Source: Bowmanella dokdonensis (GTDB lineage: Bacteria; Pseudomonadota; Gammaproteobacteria; Enterobacterales; Alteromonadaceae). Taken from it: DNA of 64,000 nt. Below, piece by piece: positions 54,428-64,000 of this stretch. Position numbers and translations under genes: made by a program. The first letter of the stretch is position 1. Each line of letters begins with the position of its first letter. The stretch covers positions 1 through 64,000 of the forward strand of contig NZ_JAFKCV010000012.1 of NCBI RefSeq assembly GCF_017254865.1, written 5' to 3'. The notes beneath the pieces are model-generated. The model saw only the letters and a program-made list of their open reading frames with translations, had not been told where the DNA came from and ran no database searches.

Positions 54428-56200
54428 GTGAAAGTACCAGTACATGAATTTGATGCCGTAGTGATCGGCGCCGGCGGTGCCGGCATGCGCGCCGCCCTGC
54501 AGATTTCCCAATCCGGTAAATCCTGCGCTTTGTTATCCAAGGTTTTCCCGACCCGCTCCCATACGGTTTCCGCCCAGGGCGGTATTACCGTGGCATTGGG
54601 CAATGCCCATGACGACAACTGGGAATGGCATATGTACGACACCGTCAAAGGTTCCGATTACATCGGTGACCAGGACGCTATTGAATATATGTGCAAGACG
54701 GGCCCCGAAGCCATTATCGAGCTGGAAAACATGGGCCTGCCTTTCTCCCGTTTCGAGAATGGCCGGGTCTATCAGCGCCCGTTTGGCGGGCAGTCGAAGA
54801 ATTTCGGTGGTGAGCAGGCGGCGCGGACCGCTGCAGCCGCGGACCGCACAGGTCACGCCCTGTTGCACCTGCTGTACCAGCAGAACGTCAAGAACAAGAC
54901 CCGGGTGTTCAGCGAATGGTATGCCCTGGATCTGGTCAAAAACCAGGACGGCGATGTGGTGGGCTGTACGGCCATCGATATTGAAACCGGTCAGGTAGTG
55001 TATTTCAAGTCCAAGGCCGTGGTCCTGGCAACTGGTGGGGCGGGACGTATCTATGCCTCCACCACGAATGCCTTTATCAACACCGGCGACGGTGTAGGCA
55101 TGGCCCTGCGTGCCGGCGTGCCGGTGCAGGATATGGAAATGTGGCAGTTCCACCCAACCGGTATTGCCGGCGCCGGCGTACTGGTGACCGAAGGCTGCCG
55201 GGGTGAGGGCGGTTATCTGCTGAATAAGGACGGTGAACGCTTTATGGAGCGTTACGCGCCCAATGCCAAAGATTTGGCCGGTCGGGATGTGGTTGCCCGT
55301 TCCATGATGACCGAAATCCGGGAAGGCCGGGGTTGTGAAGGTCCCTGGGGAACCCATATCAAGCTTAAACTGGATCATCTGGGTAAGGAAGTGCTGGAGT
55401 CCCGTCTGCCGGGCATCTGTGAACTGTCCCGTACCTTTGCCCACGTGGATCCGGTCAAGGAACCTATCCCTGTTATCCCCACCTGTCACTATATGATGGG
55501 CGGTATTCCCACTAACGTGGATGGCCAGGCTATCGGTATCGATGAAAATGGCAAAGAAACGCTGATCAATGGTTTGTTCGCCTGCGGCGAGATTGCCTGT
55601 GTGTCCGTGCACGGCGCTAACCGCCTGGGGGGCAACTCCCTGCTGGACCTGGTAGTGTTCGGTCGTGCTACCGGTCTGCATCTGGGTGAGGCCCTGGACA
55701 AGATTGGCGAGCAGCGCGATGCATCCGAGTCTGATCTGGAAGCGGCCCTTTCCCGTTTCAACCGCTGGGAAAGTTCCGAGGCCGGCAAGGGCGAAGATCC
55801 GGTACAGATCCGCAAAGACATGCAAAAGTGCATGCAGCTTAATTTCTCGGTATTCCGTGAAGGGGACGCCATGGCCGACGGCCTCAAAGAGCTGAAGGAA
55901 ATTCGCGAACGTCTGCAACATGCCCGTCTGGACGACAAGAGCGGGGATTTCAATACCCAGCGTATAGAGTGTCTGGAGCTGGACAACCTGATGGAAACGG
56001 CTTATGCCACCGCGGTAGCGGCCAATTTCCGCACCGAGAGTCGCGGTGCCCACAGTCGCTTCGACTATCCTGATCGTGATGATGATAACTGGCTGTGCCA
56101 TAGCATCTATCGTCCCCAGTCCGAGTCCATGACCAAGCGTGAAGTGAATATGTCGCCCAGACTGCGCGAAGCCTTCCCGCCCAAGGCCAGGACTTACTAA
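54428..56200 (+). CDS. sdhA: succinate dehydrogenase flavoprotein subunit
   Basis: This 590-residue FAD subunit oxidises succinate to fumarate. Visible motifs: the dinucleotide fold [15 protein letters not shown], the covalent-FAD histidine in [10 protein letters not shown], and substrate-binding segments around [21 protein letters not shown] and [29 protein letters not shown]. It starts at a GTG immediately after the sdhD stop and has the standard length. It forms complex II with SdhBCD. Confidence 0.97.
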   Translation: MKVPVHEFDAVVIGAGGAGMRAALQISQSGKSCALLSKVFPTRSHTVSAQGGITVALGNAHDDNWEWHMYDTVKGSDYIGDQDAIEYMCKTGPEAIIELENMGLPFSRFENGRVYQRPFGGQSKNFGGEQAARTAAAADRTGHALLHLLYQQNVKNKTRVFSEWYALDLVKNQDGDVVGCTAIDIETGQVVYFKSKAVVLATGGAGRIYASTTNAFINTGDGVGMALRAGVPVQDMEMWQFHPTGIAGAGVLVTEGCRGEGGYLLNKDGERFMERYAPNAKDLAGRDVVARSMMTEIREGRGCEGPWGTHIKLKLDHLGKEVLESRLPGICELSRTFAHVDPVKEPIPVIPTCHYMMGGIPTNVDGQAIGIDENGKETLINGLFACGEIACVSVHGANRLGGNSLLDLVVFGRATGLHLGEALDKIGEQRDASESDLEAALSRFNRWESSEAGKGEDPVQIRKDMQKCMQLNFSVFREGDAMADGLKELKEIRERLQHARLDDKSGDFNTQRIECLELDNLMETAYATAVAANFRTESRGAHSRFDYPDRDDDNWLCHSIYRPQSESMTKREVNMSPRLREAFPPKARTY

Positions 56201-56216
56201 GAGGAGCATGAAGTAG

Positions 56217-56927
56217 ATGAAATTGAATTTTTCAATTTATCGTTACAACCCTGATGTCGACAATGCACCTCGGATGCAGGACTATCAACTGGAAGTGGAA
56301 GAAGGCCGCGACATGATGGTGCTGGACGCCCTGATCCAGTTGAAGGAACAGGATTCCACCCTGGTATTCCGTCGCTCATGCCGTGAAGGGGTCTGCGGAT
56401 CAGACGGCCTGAACATGAACGGTAAGAACGGTCTGGCCTGTATTACACCGGTTTCGGCACTGGGTAAGGGTAAAATCGTGATTCGTCCGTTGCCTGGATT
56501 GCCGGTAGTGCGCGATCTGGTGGTGGATATGTCGCAGTTTTATACCCAGTACGAAAAGATCAAGCCATACCTGATCAATGACGACAAGCAGCCTCCGGCC
56601 CGTGAATATCTGCAGAGCCCTGAGGAGCGCGAAAAGCTTGATGGGCTTTACGAGTGTATCCTCTGCGCCTGTTGCTCGACAGCTTGCCCGTCATTCTGGT
56701 GGAATCCTGACAAGTTCATCGGCCCGGCCGGTCTGCTGCATGCCTACCGTTTCCTGGCCGACAGCCGGGATACGGCAACAGAGCAGCGGTTGAGTGAGCT
56801 GGACGATGCGTTCAGTGTATTCCGCTGCCATGGCATCATGAACTGTGTCAGCGTCTGTCCGAAAGGATTGAATCCGACCAAGGCCATTGGTCAGATCAAA
56901 TCCATGCTGCTGCAACGGGCTGTTTAG
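56217..56927 (+). CDS. sdhB: succinate dehydrogenase iron-sulfur subunit
   Basis: This 236-residue subunit carries three iron-sulfur clusters: [2Fe-2S] ligands in RRSCREGVCGSDGLNMNGKNGLAC, and [4Fe-4S]/[3Fe-4S] ligands in CILCACCSTACPS and CHGIMNCVSVCPKGLNP. It moves electrons from FAD to the quinone site. It starts 16 bases after sdhA and is followed by a strong terminator-like hairpin. Confidence 0.97.
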   Translation: MKLNFSIYRYNPDVDNAPRMQDYQLEVEEGRDMMVLDALIQLKEQDSTLVFRRSCREGVCGSDGLNMNGKNGLACITPVSALGKGKIVIRPLPGLPVVRDLVVDMSQFYTQYEKIKPYLINDDKQPPAREYLQSPEEREKLDGLYECILCACCSTACPSFWWNPDKFIGPAGLLHAYRFLADSRDTATEQRLSELDDAFSVFRCHGIMNCVSVCPKGLNPTKAIGQIKSMLLQRAV

Positions 56928-56972
56928 TTACACTCTTGAGCCCCCATGGGATAAAGAGTCATTGATATAGCT

Positions 56973-57003
56973 AAATAGCCATCCACCGGGGATGGCTATT
57001 TTT
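56973..57003 (+). terminator. terminator between sdhB and sucA
   Basis: AAATAGCCATCC and GGATGGCTATTT form a 12-base-pair stem with a five-base loop, ending in five T residues. It lies 45 bases after the sdhB stop. Since the sdh and suc genes are usually co-transcribed, it probably causes partial termination. Confidence 0.85.
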
Positions 57004-57006
57004 GTA

Positions 57007-57023
57007 TTGTCCGGACCGGACAA
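57007..57023. promoter_or_regulatory. perfect palindrome upstream of sucA
   Basis: TTGTCCGGACCGGACAA has eight-base arms around one central A, four bases after the sdhB-sucA terminator and 121 bases before the sucA start. Such a symmetric site suits a dimeric regulator. I know no regulator with this sequence and cannot exclude an RNA hairpin. Confidence 0.45.
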
Positions 57024-57144
57024 CAGAGTAAAGGCGCGGTGCGACACCTTGTGTCAGGACCGGGACGGGCGGATGCCGGGGTTGTATGAAACAGCCATCG
57101 GCCTTGTTATTTTTAATTCCTGTCATTTTGATAAAGGGACAAAA

Positions 57145-59964
57145 ATGCTAGAAAGCGTGATGAAAGCATGGTGGGAGTCGTCCCACATGGCTGGTGGTAA
57201 CGCTGCTTATGTAGAGGAACTCTACGAAGCATATCTCGACGACCCGCAAAGCGTGTCGCAGGAGTGGCGCACGATTTTCGATCAGTTGCCCAAAGTCAAC
57301 GGTGTCGAGCTGGAAACCAATCACAGCCAGATCCGTGATCAGTTCAGGACCATGGCCAAACTCGGTCCCATGAGCCGGGTCGCCACTGCCGTGTCAGGTG
57401 CCAGTGGCGGTGACGAGAAGCAGGTCAAGGTGCTGCAGCTAATCAACGCCTTTCGGTTCCGGGGCCATCAGCACGCTAATCTCGACCCGTTGGGCCTGTG
57501 GAAGCAGGAGCGGGTCAGGGATCTGGAACTGTCTCATCACGAACTGTCTGAAGCAGATTTTGACCGCGCATTCAATGTCGGTTCCTATGCCATCGGCAAA
57601 GACAGCATGCCCCTGGGCGAGCTGTTTAAATCACTGAATCGTACCTATTGCGGCTCGGTGGGCGCAGAGTACATGCATATCACCAACACCGAACAGAAGC
57701 GCTGGATACAGCAGCGTTTTGAATCGGTTCAGGCCAAGCCGGAGTTTGATCGCGACACCAAAGTCGGCATTCTCAAAGGCCTGGTGGCGGCAGACGGCAT
57801 GGAAAAATACCTGGGATCCAAGTTCCCGGGCGCCAAGCGTTTCTCCCTGGAAGGTGGCGACGCGTTGATCCCAATGCTGAAGAACCTGATTACCCATGCC
57901 GGCACCAATGGCGCCAAGGAAGTAGTGGTCGGAATGGCTCACCGGGGCCGTCTGAACGTACTGGTCAATGTTCTGGGTAAGAACCCGTCGGTATTGTTTG
58001 ACGAGTTTGCCGGCAAGCATGATGAGTCGCTGGGGGCCGGTGATGTGAAGTATCACGCCGGGTATTCGTCTGATTACGCCACACCCGGCGGCAACGTGCA
58101 TCTGGCGCTGGCGTTCAACCCCTCACACCTGGAGATCGTCAATCCGGTGGTGATGGGCTCGGTTCGCGCCCGCCTGGATCGTCGTGGTTGTTCAGATGGT
58201 TCTACCGTCGTACCTATCACCATCCACGGTGACGCCGCCATCGCCGGTCAGGGGGTGGTGCAGGAAACCTTCAACATGTCGCAGACCCGTGCCTTTGCAG
58301 TGGGCGGTACGGTGCGCATCGTCATTAATAACCAGGTGGGCTTTACCACCTCCAAGCGTGAAGATACTCGTTCGACCCAGTACTGTACCGATATCGCCAA
58401 GATGGTGCAGGCGCCGATTTTCCATGTGAATGCGGATGATCCCGAAGCGGTGATTTTCGTGACCCAACTGGCGCTGGATTATCGCAATACCTTCAAACGT
58501 GACGTGGTAATCGATCTGGTTTGTTACCGTCGTCACGGCCACAACGAGGCTGACGAGCCCAATGCCACCCAGCCGCTGATGTACCAGAAGATCAAGAAGC
58601 ACCCGGTCCCCCGCGAGATCTATGCGGACCAGTTGCTGGCCGAAGGTATCATCGACAAGCACGAAGTGGAAAAAATGGTCAGCGACTACCGTGCGGCGCT
58701 GGATCACGGCGCCTGCGTGGTCGAGGAATGGCGTCCCATGACCGAGCATTCGGTGGACTGGTCGCCTTATCTGGGCCATGACTGGGATGTGATTTACGAC
58801 GGCGCCATCACTATCGATAAACTGCGTGAACTGGGCGAGAAAATCTTCTCCTATCCTGAGTCGGTTAAACTGAACTCCCGCGTTAACAAGGTTTATGAAG
58901 ACAGGAAAGCCATGATTGCCGGTGAAAAGCCGCTGGATTGGGGCTGCGCTGAGATGCTCGCCTATGCCAGCATTGTCGATCTTGGCAAGCGCATCCGCAT
59001 GACCGGGCAGGACTCGGGTCGTGGCACCTTCTTCCATCGCCATGCGGTACTGCACAATCAGAAGGACGGTTCCACCTATATGCCTTTGCAGCACGTACGT
59101 GAAGGGCAGGGACCGATGGAGATTTACGACTCTGTCTTATCTGAAGAAGCCGTGATGGCTTTTGAGTACGGCTATTCCACCGCAGAGCCCGGTTGCCTGA
59201 CCATTTGGGAAGCCCAGTTTGGTGATTTTGCCAACGGCGCCCAGGTGGTGATTGATCAGTTCCTCAGCTCTGGTGAGGCCAAGTGGGGACGCCTTTGTGG
59301 TCTGACCTTGCTGTTACCCCATGGTTACGAGGGGCAGGGACCCGAGCACAGCTCGGCACGCCTTGAGCGTTTCCTGCAAATGTGCGCCGATCACAACTGG
59401 CAGGTTTGCGTGCCCTCCACGCCTGCCCAGGTATTTAATATGATTCGCCGTCAGATGGTACGCCCCATGCGTCGTCCATTGATTGTGATGTCGCCCAAAT
59501 CCCTGTTGCGTCACGCCATGGCCACTTCCAGTCTGGAAGAGTTGGCCGAAGGCGTATTCAAGAGTGTGATTGGTGAAGTTGATGAGATTAATCCGACCAA
59601 GGTCAAACGTGTCGTTATGTGCTCGGGTAAGGTCTACTATGATCTGCTCGACCAGCGTCGTAAGAATGAACAGGACGATGTGGCGATTATCCGTATCGAG
59701 CAACTCTATCCTTTCCCGCATGCAGAGATTGCCGAGGTACTGGAAGCCTATAAGCATGTACAGGATTGGGTATGGTGTCAGGAAGAGCCACAAAACCAGG
59801 GCGCCTGGTATTGCAGCCAGCACCATTTCTGGAGTGCCATTCCGGATGGGGCCAGGCTGACCTATGCGGGACGTTCCGCATCCGCTTCACCGGCCGTAGG
59901 CTATGTTTCCATTCACAACCAGCAACAGAAAGCGTTGGTTGATGATGCATTATCGATTAAATAA
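57145..59964 (+). CDS. sucA: 2-oxoglutarate dehydrogenase E1 component
   Basis: This 939-residue TPP enzyme decarboxylates 2-oxoglutarate and passes succinyl to lipoyl-SucB. Motifs: the N-terminal E1o helix (NAAYVEELYEAYLDDPQSVSQEWR) and the TPP-site segments VVGMAHRGRLNVLVNVLGK and HGDAAIAGQGVVQETFNM. The ATG at 57145 has AAAGGGAC four bases upstream; the frame reads back to 56992, into the terminator region, without a start signal. The third component (lipoamide dehydrogenase) is not in this window. Confidence 0.96.
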   Translation: MLESVMKAWWESSHMAGGNAAYVEELYEAYLDDPQSVSQEWRTIFDQLPKVNGVELETNHSQIRDQFRTMAKLGPMSRVATAVSGASGGDEKQVKVLQLINAFRFRGHQHANLDPLGLWKQERVRDLELSHHELSEADFDRAFNVGSYAIGKDSMPLGELFKSLNRTYCGSVGAEYMHITNTEQKRWIQQRFESVQAKPEFDRDTKVGILKGLVAADGMEKYLGSKFPGAKRFSLEGGDALIPMLKNLITHAGTNGAKEVVVGMAHRGRLNVLVNVLGKNPSVLFDEFAGKHDESLGAGDVKYHAGYSSDYATPGGNVHLALAFNPSHLEIVNPVVMGSVRARLDRRGCSDGSTVVPITIHGDAAIAGQGVVQETFNMSQTRAFAVGGTVRIVINNQVGFTTSKREDTRSTQYCTDIAKMVQAPIFHVNADDPEAVIFVTQLALDYRNTFKRDVVIDLVCYRRHGHNEADEPNATQPLMYQKIKKHPVPREIYADQLLAEGIIDKHEVEKMVSDYRAALDHGACVVEEWRPMTEHSVDWSPYLGHDWDVIYDGAITIDKLRELGEKIFSYPESVKLNSRVNKVYEDRKAMIAGEKPLDWGCAEMLAYASIVDLGKRIRMTGQDSGRGTFFHRHAVLHNQKDGSTYMPLQHVREGQGPMEIYDSVLSEEAVMAFEYGYSTAEPGCLTIWEAQFGDFANGAQVVIDQFLSSGEAKWGRLCGLTLLLPHGYEGQGPEHSSARLERFLQMCADHNWQVCVPSTPAQVFNMIRRQMVRPMRRPLIVMSPKSLLRHAMATSSLEELAEGVFKSVIGEVDEINPTKVKRVVMCSGKVYYDLLDQRRKNEQDDVAIIRIEQLYPFPHAEIAEVLEAYKHVQDWVWCQEEPQNQGAWYCSQHHFWSAIPDGARLTYAGRSASASPAVGYVSIHNQQQKALVDDALSIK

Positions 59965-59973
59965 GGGACCACT

Positions 59974-61527
59974 ATGAGCATTGAAATTAAAGTTCCGGTA
60001 CTGCCAGAATCCGTAGCGGATGCCACCATCGCAACATGGCACGTCAAGCCAGGTGACAAGGTCTCCCGTGACCAGAATCTGGTGGATATCGAGACAGACA
60101 AAGTCGTACTCGAAGTGGTGGCACCCGCCGATGGCGTACTGGCCGAAATCCTTGAGGACGAAGGCGCGACGGTCAATGCCGAGCAGATTATCGGTAAGCT
60201 GGACGAGGCCGGTAAGTCCGGTTCGTCAGAAAAAGGTGACGGCAAAGGTAATGGAAAGTCGAACGGAAATTCTAACGACGAGTCTGGTAAGGCTCAGCAA
60301 AAACAACAATCCTCCAGTGATAATGGCAAAGGTGAATCAGTGGAAATAAAAGTACCCGTTCTGCCGGAGTCCGTGGCCGATGCCACTATTGCGACCTGGC
60401 ATGTTAAGCCTGGGGAAGCGGTCTCTCGAGACCAGAACCTGGTTGATATTGAAACCGATAAAGTGGTTTTGGAAGTAGTGGCGCCGGCCGATGGCTCCAT
60501 CAGCGAAATTCTGGCCGAGGAAGGCGATACGGTCACGGCTGAGCAGGTAATTGCGAATTTCACTTCCGGCAAGGGCGGCAGCAAACCAGACAGCAGCAAG
60601 TCGGAAGAAAAATCCGATGACAAAGAAAGCAGCGATGCCCTGAGTCCGTCCGTGCGACGTTTGCTGGCCGAAAAAGGAGTCGATGCCTCCAAGATTAAAG
60701 GCACCGGCAAGGGCGGCCGTATCACCAAGGAAGATGTGGAGAAGCATCTGAAGTCCGACGATAAGCAGGGCAAAGCCGAATCCAAGACGGAACAGGCGGC
60801 TTCCGGTGCCGCAACAGGCATGGCGGATCGCACCGAGAAACGCGTGCCCATGACCCGTCTGCGTAAGACCATCGCCAATCGCCTGCTGGAAGCGAAAAAT
60901 TCCACGGCCATGCTGACCACCTTTAATGAGGTCAACATGAAGCCCATCATGGATCTGCGTAAGCAGTACCAGGATATCTTCGAGAAGCGCCACGGCATCC
61001 GTCTGGGCTTTATGTCTTTCTACGTCAAAGCCGTCACCGAAGCCCTGAAGCGCTTCCCTGAAGTCAATGCGTCCATCGATGGCGATGATATCTGTTATCA
61101 CAATTATTTTGATGTCAGCATTGCCGTGTCCACCCCAAGGGGGCTGGTGACGCCGGTATTGCGTGATTGCGATCAACTGGGGCTGGCCGATATCGAAAAG
61201 GGTATCAAGGATCTGGCCATTAAGGGGCGTGACGGCAAGTTGTCCATGGCCGATCTGCAGGGCGGCAACTTCACCATTACCAACGGTGGTGTATTCGGCT
61301 CCCTGATGTCCACTCCTATTATCAACCCGCCGCAAAGCGCCATTCTGGGTATGCACAAGATTCAGGATCGGCCCATGGCGGTGGACGGCAAGGTGGAAAT
61401 CCTGCCGATGATGTACCTGGCCCTGTCCTATGATCACCGTATTGTCGACGGCAAGGAGTCCGTGGGCTTCCTGGTGACCATCAAGGAACTGCTGGAAGAC
61501 CCGACTCGCCTGATTCTGGACGTATAA
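59974..61527 (+). CDS. sucB: 2-oxoglutarate dehydrogenase E2 (dihydrolipoyl succinyltransferase), two lipoyl domains
   Basis: This 517-residue protein is longer than the usual E2o (about 405 in E. coli) because it has two lipoyl domains, residues 4-75 and 124-195, exactly 120 apart. Each has a lipoyl lysine in ETDKVV (K43, K163). A Gly/Ser/Lys/Gln-rich linker separates them. A peripheral-subunit-binding domain (about 225-262) and the catalytic acyltransferase domain (about 285-517, with SYDHRIVDG) follow. It transfers succinyl from lipoate to CoA. It starts nine bases after sucA. Confidence 0.96.
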   Translation: MSIEIKVPVLPESVADATIATWHVKPGDKVSRDQNLVDIETDKVVLEVVAPADGVLAEILEDEGATVNAEQIIGKLDEAGKSGSSEKGDGKGNGKSNGNSNDESGKAQQKQQSSSDNGKGESVEIKVPVLPESVADATIATWHVKPGEAVSRDQNLVDIETDKVVLEVVAPADGSISEILAEEGDTVTAEQVIANFTSGKGGSKPDSSKSEEKSDDKESSDALSPSVRRLLAEKGVDASKIKGTGKGGRITKEDVEKHLKSDDKQGKAESKTEQAASGAATGMADRTEKRVPMTRLRKTIANRLLEAKNSTAMLTTFNEVNMKPIMDLRKQYQDIFEKRHGIRLGFMSFYVKAVTEALKRFPEVNASIDGDDICYHNYFDVSIAVSTPRGLVTPVLRDCDQLGLADIEKGIKDLAIKGRDGKLSMADLQGGNFTITNGGVFGSLMSTPIINPPQSAILGMHKIQDRPMAVDGKVEILPMMYLALSYDHRIVDGKESVGFLVTIKELLEDPTRLILDV

Positions 61528-61767
61528 ACGACAATCAGGAGGAAGCGTAGGGGTAAGCAGGAATCATTTCTCACCCCTTGCGCTTCAGACGCTCAGGTTG
61601 AGCCAAGGAGACGAGGTTCAGTCTGAAGAGGCCATCCCCGGGTTGATTATGCAAGGGGGGCCTCAAATGCCTCCGGCAAGCTGATTGCCGGATAAGCTGC
61701 CGGGACCTGGTTCCGGTAATTCATACTGCAAAAGCAGTTTTTTCTCAGAAAAAACGGAAAGAACACC
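61528..61767 (+). promoter_or_regulatory. structured sucB-sucC intergenic region with attenuator-like hairpin
   Basis: The 240 bases between sucB and sucC have no gene but strong structure. A long hairpin begins AGCGTAGGGGT (about 61546) and ends ACCCCTTGCGCT (about 61590). A short terminator-like hairpin, ACTGC-AAAA-GCAGT plus six T residues (61725-61743), lies just before the sucC ribosome site (GGAAAGAA). The region may adjust sucCD expression relative to sucAB. Confidence 0.5.
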
Positions 61768-62937
61768 ATGAACTTGCATGAATATCAGGGCAAACAGCTC
61801 TTTGCCGAATATGGCTTACCTGTTTCCGAAGGGTATGCTGCCGACACCCCTCAGGCAGCAGTCGAAGCCGCCGAGCGCATCGGTGGCAAAGAATGGGTCG
61901 TCAAGTGTCAGGTGCACGCCGGCGGCCGCGGCAAGGCCGGTGGTGTAAAGCTGGTCAAGACTAAAGACGAAATCCGCCAGTTTGCCCAGCACTGGCTGGG
62001 TAAAAACCTGGTGACCTACCAGACTGACGAGCATGGTCAGCCGGTCAACAAAATACTGGTCGAATCCTGTACCGATATCGATAAAGAGCTGTATCTGGGT
62101 GCAGTGGTTGACCGTGCCACCCGCCGTATCGTTTTCATGGCCTCTACCGAGGGCGGCGTGGAAATCGAGAAAGTGGCAGAAGAAACCCCGGAGAAGATCC
62201 TCAAGGCCGCCATCGATCCACTGGTCGGCGCTCAGCCTTTCCAGGCACGTCAGATTGCCTTTAAACTGGGCCTGGAAGGGGTACAGATTAAGCAATTCAC
62301 CAATATCTTCCTGGGTCTGGCCAAGATGTTCGAAGAGCTGGATGTGGCCCTCATTGAGATTAACCCGCTGGTAATCAAGTCTGACGGCAATCTGCATTGT
62401 CTGGATGCCAAGGTCGTTATCGACAGCAACGCCATGTACCGTCAGCCCAAGCTGCGCGACATGCACGATCCTTCCCAGGAAGACGCCCGTGAGTCTCAGG
62501 CTGCCAAGTGGGAACTGAACTACGTGGCCCTGGACGGCAACATCGGCTGTATGGTTAACGGCGCAGGCCTTGCCATGGGCACCATGGATATCGTTAAGCT
62601 GAACGGCGGCGCGCCGGCCAACTTCCTGGATGTGGGCGGCGGTGCAACCAAAGAGCGCGTGACCGAAGCCTTTAAAATCATCCTGTCTGACTCCAACGTC
62701 CAGGCGGTACTGGTTAACATTTTCGGCGGTATCGTACGTTGCGACATGATTGCCGAAGGAATCATCGGCGCCGTGGAAGAGGTGGGTGTCAACGTGCCTG
62801 TGGTGGTGCGCCTGGAAGGCAACAATGCCGAGCTGGGTGCCAAGAAACTGGAAGAATGTGAACTGAACATTATCGCTGCAGCCAGCCTGACTGACGCAGC
62901 GCAGAAAGTGGTTGCCGCAGCCGGAGGTGCAAAATGA
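61768..62937 (+). CDS. sucC: succinyl-CoA synthetase beta subunit
   Basis: This 389-residue ATP-grasp subunit forms, with SucD, the enzyme that converts succinyl-CoA to succinate while making ATP or GTP. Conserved: [46 protein letters not shown] and [13 protein letters not shown]. It overlaps sucD by four bases (ATGA). Confidence 0.97.
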   Translation: MNLHEYQGKQLFAEYGLPVSEGYAADTPQAAVEAAERIGGKEWVVKCQVHAGGRGKAGGVKLVKTKDEIRQFAQHWLGKNLVTYQTDEHGQPVNKILVESCTDIDKELYLGAVVDRATRRIVFMASTEGGVEIEKVAEETPEKILKAAIDPLVGAQPFQARQIAFKLGLEGVQIKQFTNIFLGLAKMFEELDVALIEINPLVIKSDGNLHCLDAKVVIDSNAMYRQPKLRDMHDPSQEDARESQAAKWELNYVALDGNIGCMVNGAGLAMGTMDIVKLNGGAPANFLDVGGGATKERVTEAFKIILSDSNVQAVLVNIFGGIVRCDMIAEGIIGAVEEVGVNVPVVVRLEGNNAELGAKKLEECELNIIAAASLTDAAQKVVAAAGGAK

Positions 62938-63806
62938 GCGTTTTGATCAATAAAGACACTAAGGTCATCTGCCAGGGCTTCACCGGTGGCCAGGGCACCT
63001 TCCATTCCGAACAGGCCATTGCTTATGGAACGCAAATGGTTGGCGGTGTCACGCCAGGCAAAGGCGGCACCAGCCATCTGGGTCTGCCGGTATTCGATAC
63101 CGTTAAAGAGGCAGTGGAAGCCACAGGTGCCACAGCCTCTGTCATCTATGTGCCTGCGCCATTCTGTAAGGACTCCATCATCGAAGCGGCCGATGCCGGT
63201 ATCGAATTGATCGTTTGTATTACCGAAGGCATCCCGACTATCGACATGCTTTATGTCAAAGAGTACGTGGATCAGAAAGGTGTGCGCATGATTGGTCCCA
63301 ACTGCCCGGGCGTCATCACCCCCGGAGAGTGCAAGATCGGTATTATGCCTGGCCATATCCACAAGCCGGGTAAAGTGGGCATTGTGTCCCGTTCCGGCAC
63401 CCTGACCTACGAAGCGGTCAAGCAGACCACTGACGAGGGCTTCGGTCAGTCAACCTGCGTGGGTATCGGTGGCGATCCTATTCCGGGCTCCAACTTTATC
63501 GATATCCTGGCCCTGTTCGAGAAAGATCCGAAAACCGAAGCCATCGTCATGATCGGTGAGATTGGCGGGACAGCCGAAGAAGAAGCGGCGGCGTACATCA
63601 AGGATCATGTCACCAAGCCCGTCGTGTCTTACATTGCCGGTGTAACTGCCCCTCCGGGTAAGCGTATGGGCCATGCAGGCGCCATTATCTCCGGCGGTAA
63701 AGGCACTGCCGATGAGAAGTTCAAGGCGTTGCAGGACGCGGGTGTCACCACCGTGCGTTCCCTGGCTGAAATAGGCAAGGCGCTGCGCGAGCGTACCGGC
63801 TGGTAA
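62934..63806 (+). CDS. sucD: succinyl-CoA synthetase alpha subunit
   Basis: This 290-residue subunit binds CoA and carries the phosphorylated histidine: [18 protein letters not shown] matches the family's GHAGA motif. The Rossmann part is in [35 protein letters not shown]. The overlap with sucC ensures equal amounts of the two subunits. A rho-independent terminator follows it. Confidence 0.97.
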   Translation: MSVLINKDTKVICQGFTGGQGTFHSEQAIAYGTQMVGGVTPGKGGTSHLGLPVFDTVKEAVEATGATASVIYVPAPFCKDSIIEAADAGIELIVCITEGIPTIDMLYVKEYVDQKGVRMIGPNCPGVITPGECKIGIMPGHIHKPGKVGIVSRSGTLTYEAVKQTTDEGFGQSTCVGIGGDPIPGSNFIDILALFEKDPKTEAIVMIGEIGGTAEEEAAAYIKDHVTKPVVSYIAGVTAPPGKRMGHAGAIISGGKGTADEKFKALQDAGVTTVRSLAEIGKALRERTGW

Positions 63807-63829
63807 GATTATTGGTATGTAATTAAGAG

Positions 63830-63854
63830 GGCCGCTCATGGAGCGGCCTTTTTT
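63830..63854 (+). terminator. terminator of the sdh-suc operon
   Basis: GGCCGCTC / GAGCGGCC form an eight-base-pair GC-rich stem with an ATG loop and are followed by six T residues, 24 bases after the sucD stop. Confidence 0.92.
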
Positions 63855-63892
63855 GTTTCAACCCCGGACACATGGGGTCCGGATCTGGTTGC

Positions 63893-64000
63893 TTACCGAA
63901 GCGCTTCCAGATCAAACTCCGGGTCATACGCCTTGCACCAATGGGCCAGGGGCATGGGTTTGCCGAACAGGTAGCCCTGAAACCTTGTACAACCCAGATC
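63893..64000 (-). CDS. EAL-domain protein, C-terminal end only (partial)
   Basis: The window ends inside this gene. The last 35 residues read LGCTRFQGYLFGKPMPLAHW and end in DPEFDLEALR. The QGYLFGKPMPL segment is the C-terminus of an EAL domain, a cyclic di-GMP phosphodiesterase. Catalytic residues lie outside the window, so activity cannot be judged. An inverted repeat (CCGGAC / GTCCGG, about 63864-63882) just after the stop may be its terminator. Confidence 0.85.
   Translation of the reverse strand, partial: DLGCTRFQGYLFGKPMPLAHWCKAYDPEFDLEALR

Noticed and set aside
54533-56209. A 558-codon minus-strand frame opposite sdhA, and similar long antisense frames opposite sucB and the RND genes (for example 29282-30178, 31611-32573, 60337-61437)
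   Set aside because: They lie wholly opposite well-conserved genes, have no own start signals and give residue compositions typical of antisense shadow frames.

Overview
This 64 kb window looks like chromosomal DNA of a marine or aquatic gammaproteobacterium, most likely in the order Alteromonadales (inference from gene content, not from a search). Signs are the gltA gene divergent from sdhCDAB-sucABCD, the ydbH-ynbE-ydbL set, several RND efflux operons, an N-acyl-D-amino-acid/hexosaminidase operon with a sodium:solute symporter, and moderately GC-rich coding sequence. I saw no rRNA, tRNA or CRISPR array.

Layout. 0.3-1.4 kb: a secreted 68-residue peptide with a duplicated ten-residue motif, a five-helix membrane protein, and a PspB-like protein. 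1.5-9.6 kb (minus): one tightly packed operon encoding a D-serine-dehydratase-like PLP enzyme, an RpiR regulator, an N-acyl-D-amino-acid deacylase, RidA, an SSS symporter, an unannotated 51-codon ORF and a GH20 hexosaminidase. 9.6-10.1 kb: a hairpin-rich intergenic region. 10.1-16.6 kb: a diguanylate cyclase and a MacAB-like export operon (adaptor, ATPase, two permeases). 16.7-27 kb: housekeeping and envelope genes, including a phosphatase-like protein with damaged active-site motifs and a lipoprotein joining a PQQ-type beta-propeller to a c-type cytochrome-like tail. 27-34.5 kb: an efflux operon with two RND pumps and one lipoprotein adaptor.

34.8-41 kb is the accessory part. It holds an AraC/GlxA regulator, PhzF, a GFA protein, DUF2200, an intergenic repeat built from CACGAAG units, a Phd-type antitoxin whose VapC toxin is deleted and interrupted, and a lone integron-type gene cassette. 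Half attC boxes and two same-orientation IS110/IS1111-type remnants flank the cassette.

41-51.3 kb (minus): a D-cysteine desulfhydrase-like enzyme, methionine aminopeptidase and a small MscS channel in overlapping frames; TerC; the YdbH/YnbE/YdbL lipid-bridge genes; and a third RND efflux pair. 51.8-63.8 kb: TCA-cycle genes. Citrate synthase is transcribed leftward; succinate dehydrogenase, 2-oxoglutarate dehydrogenase E1/E2 and succinyl-CoA synthetase are transcribed rightward, with internal terminator-like structures between sdhB and sucA and between sucB and sucC. SucB carries two lipoyl domains. The window ends inside an EAL-domain gene.

The genes form a few working groups. The 1.5-9.6 kb operon can import and deacylate N-acylated D-amino acids, deaminate them and clear the reactive imine. 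The gltA-sdh-suc block encodes four consecutive steps of aerobic carbon oxidation. The RND and ABC operons export compounds. YdbH/YnbE/YdbL, TerC, the MscS channels, PspB-like protein and YqaE-like protein concern the envelope.
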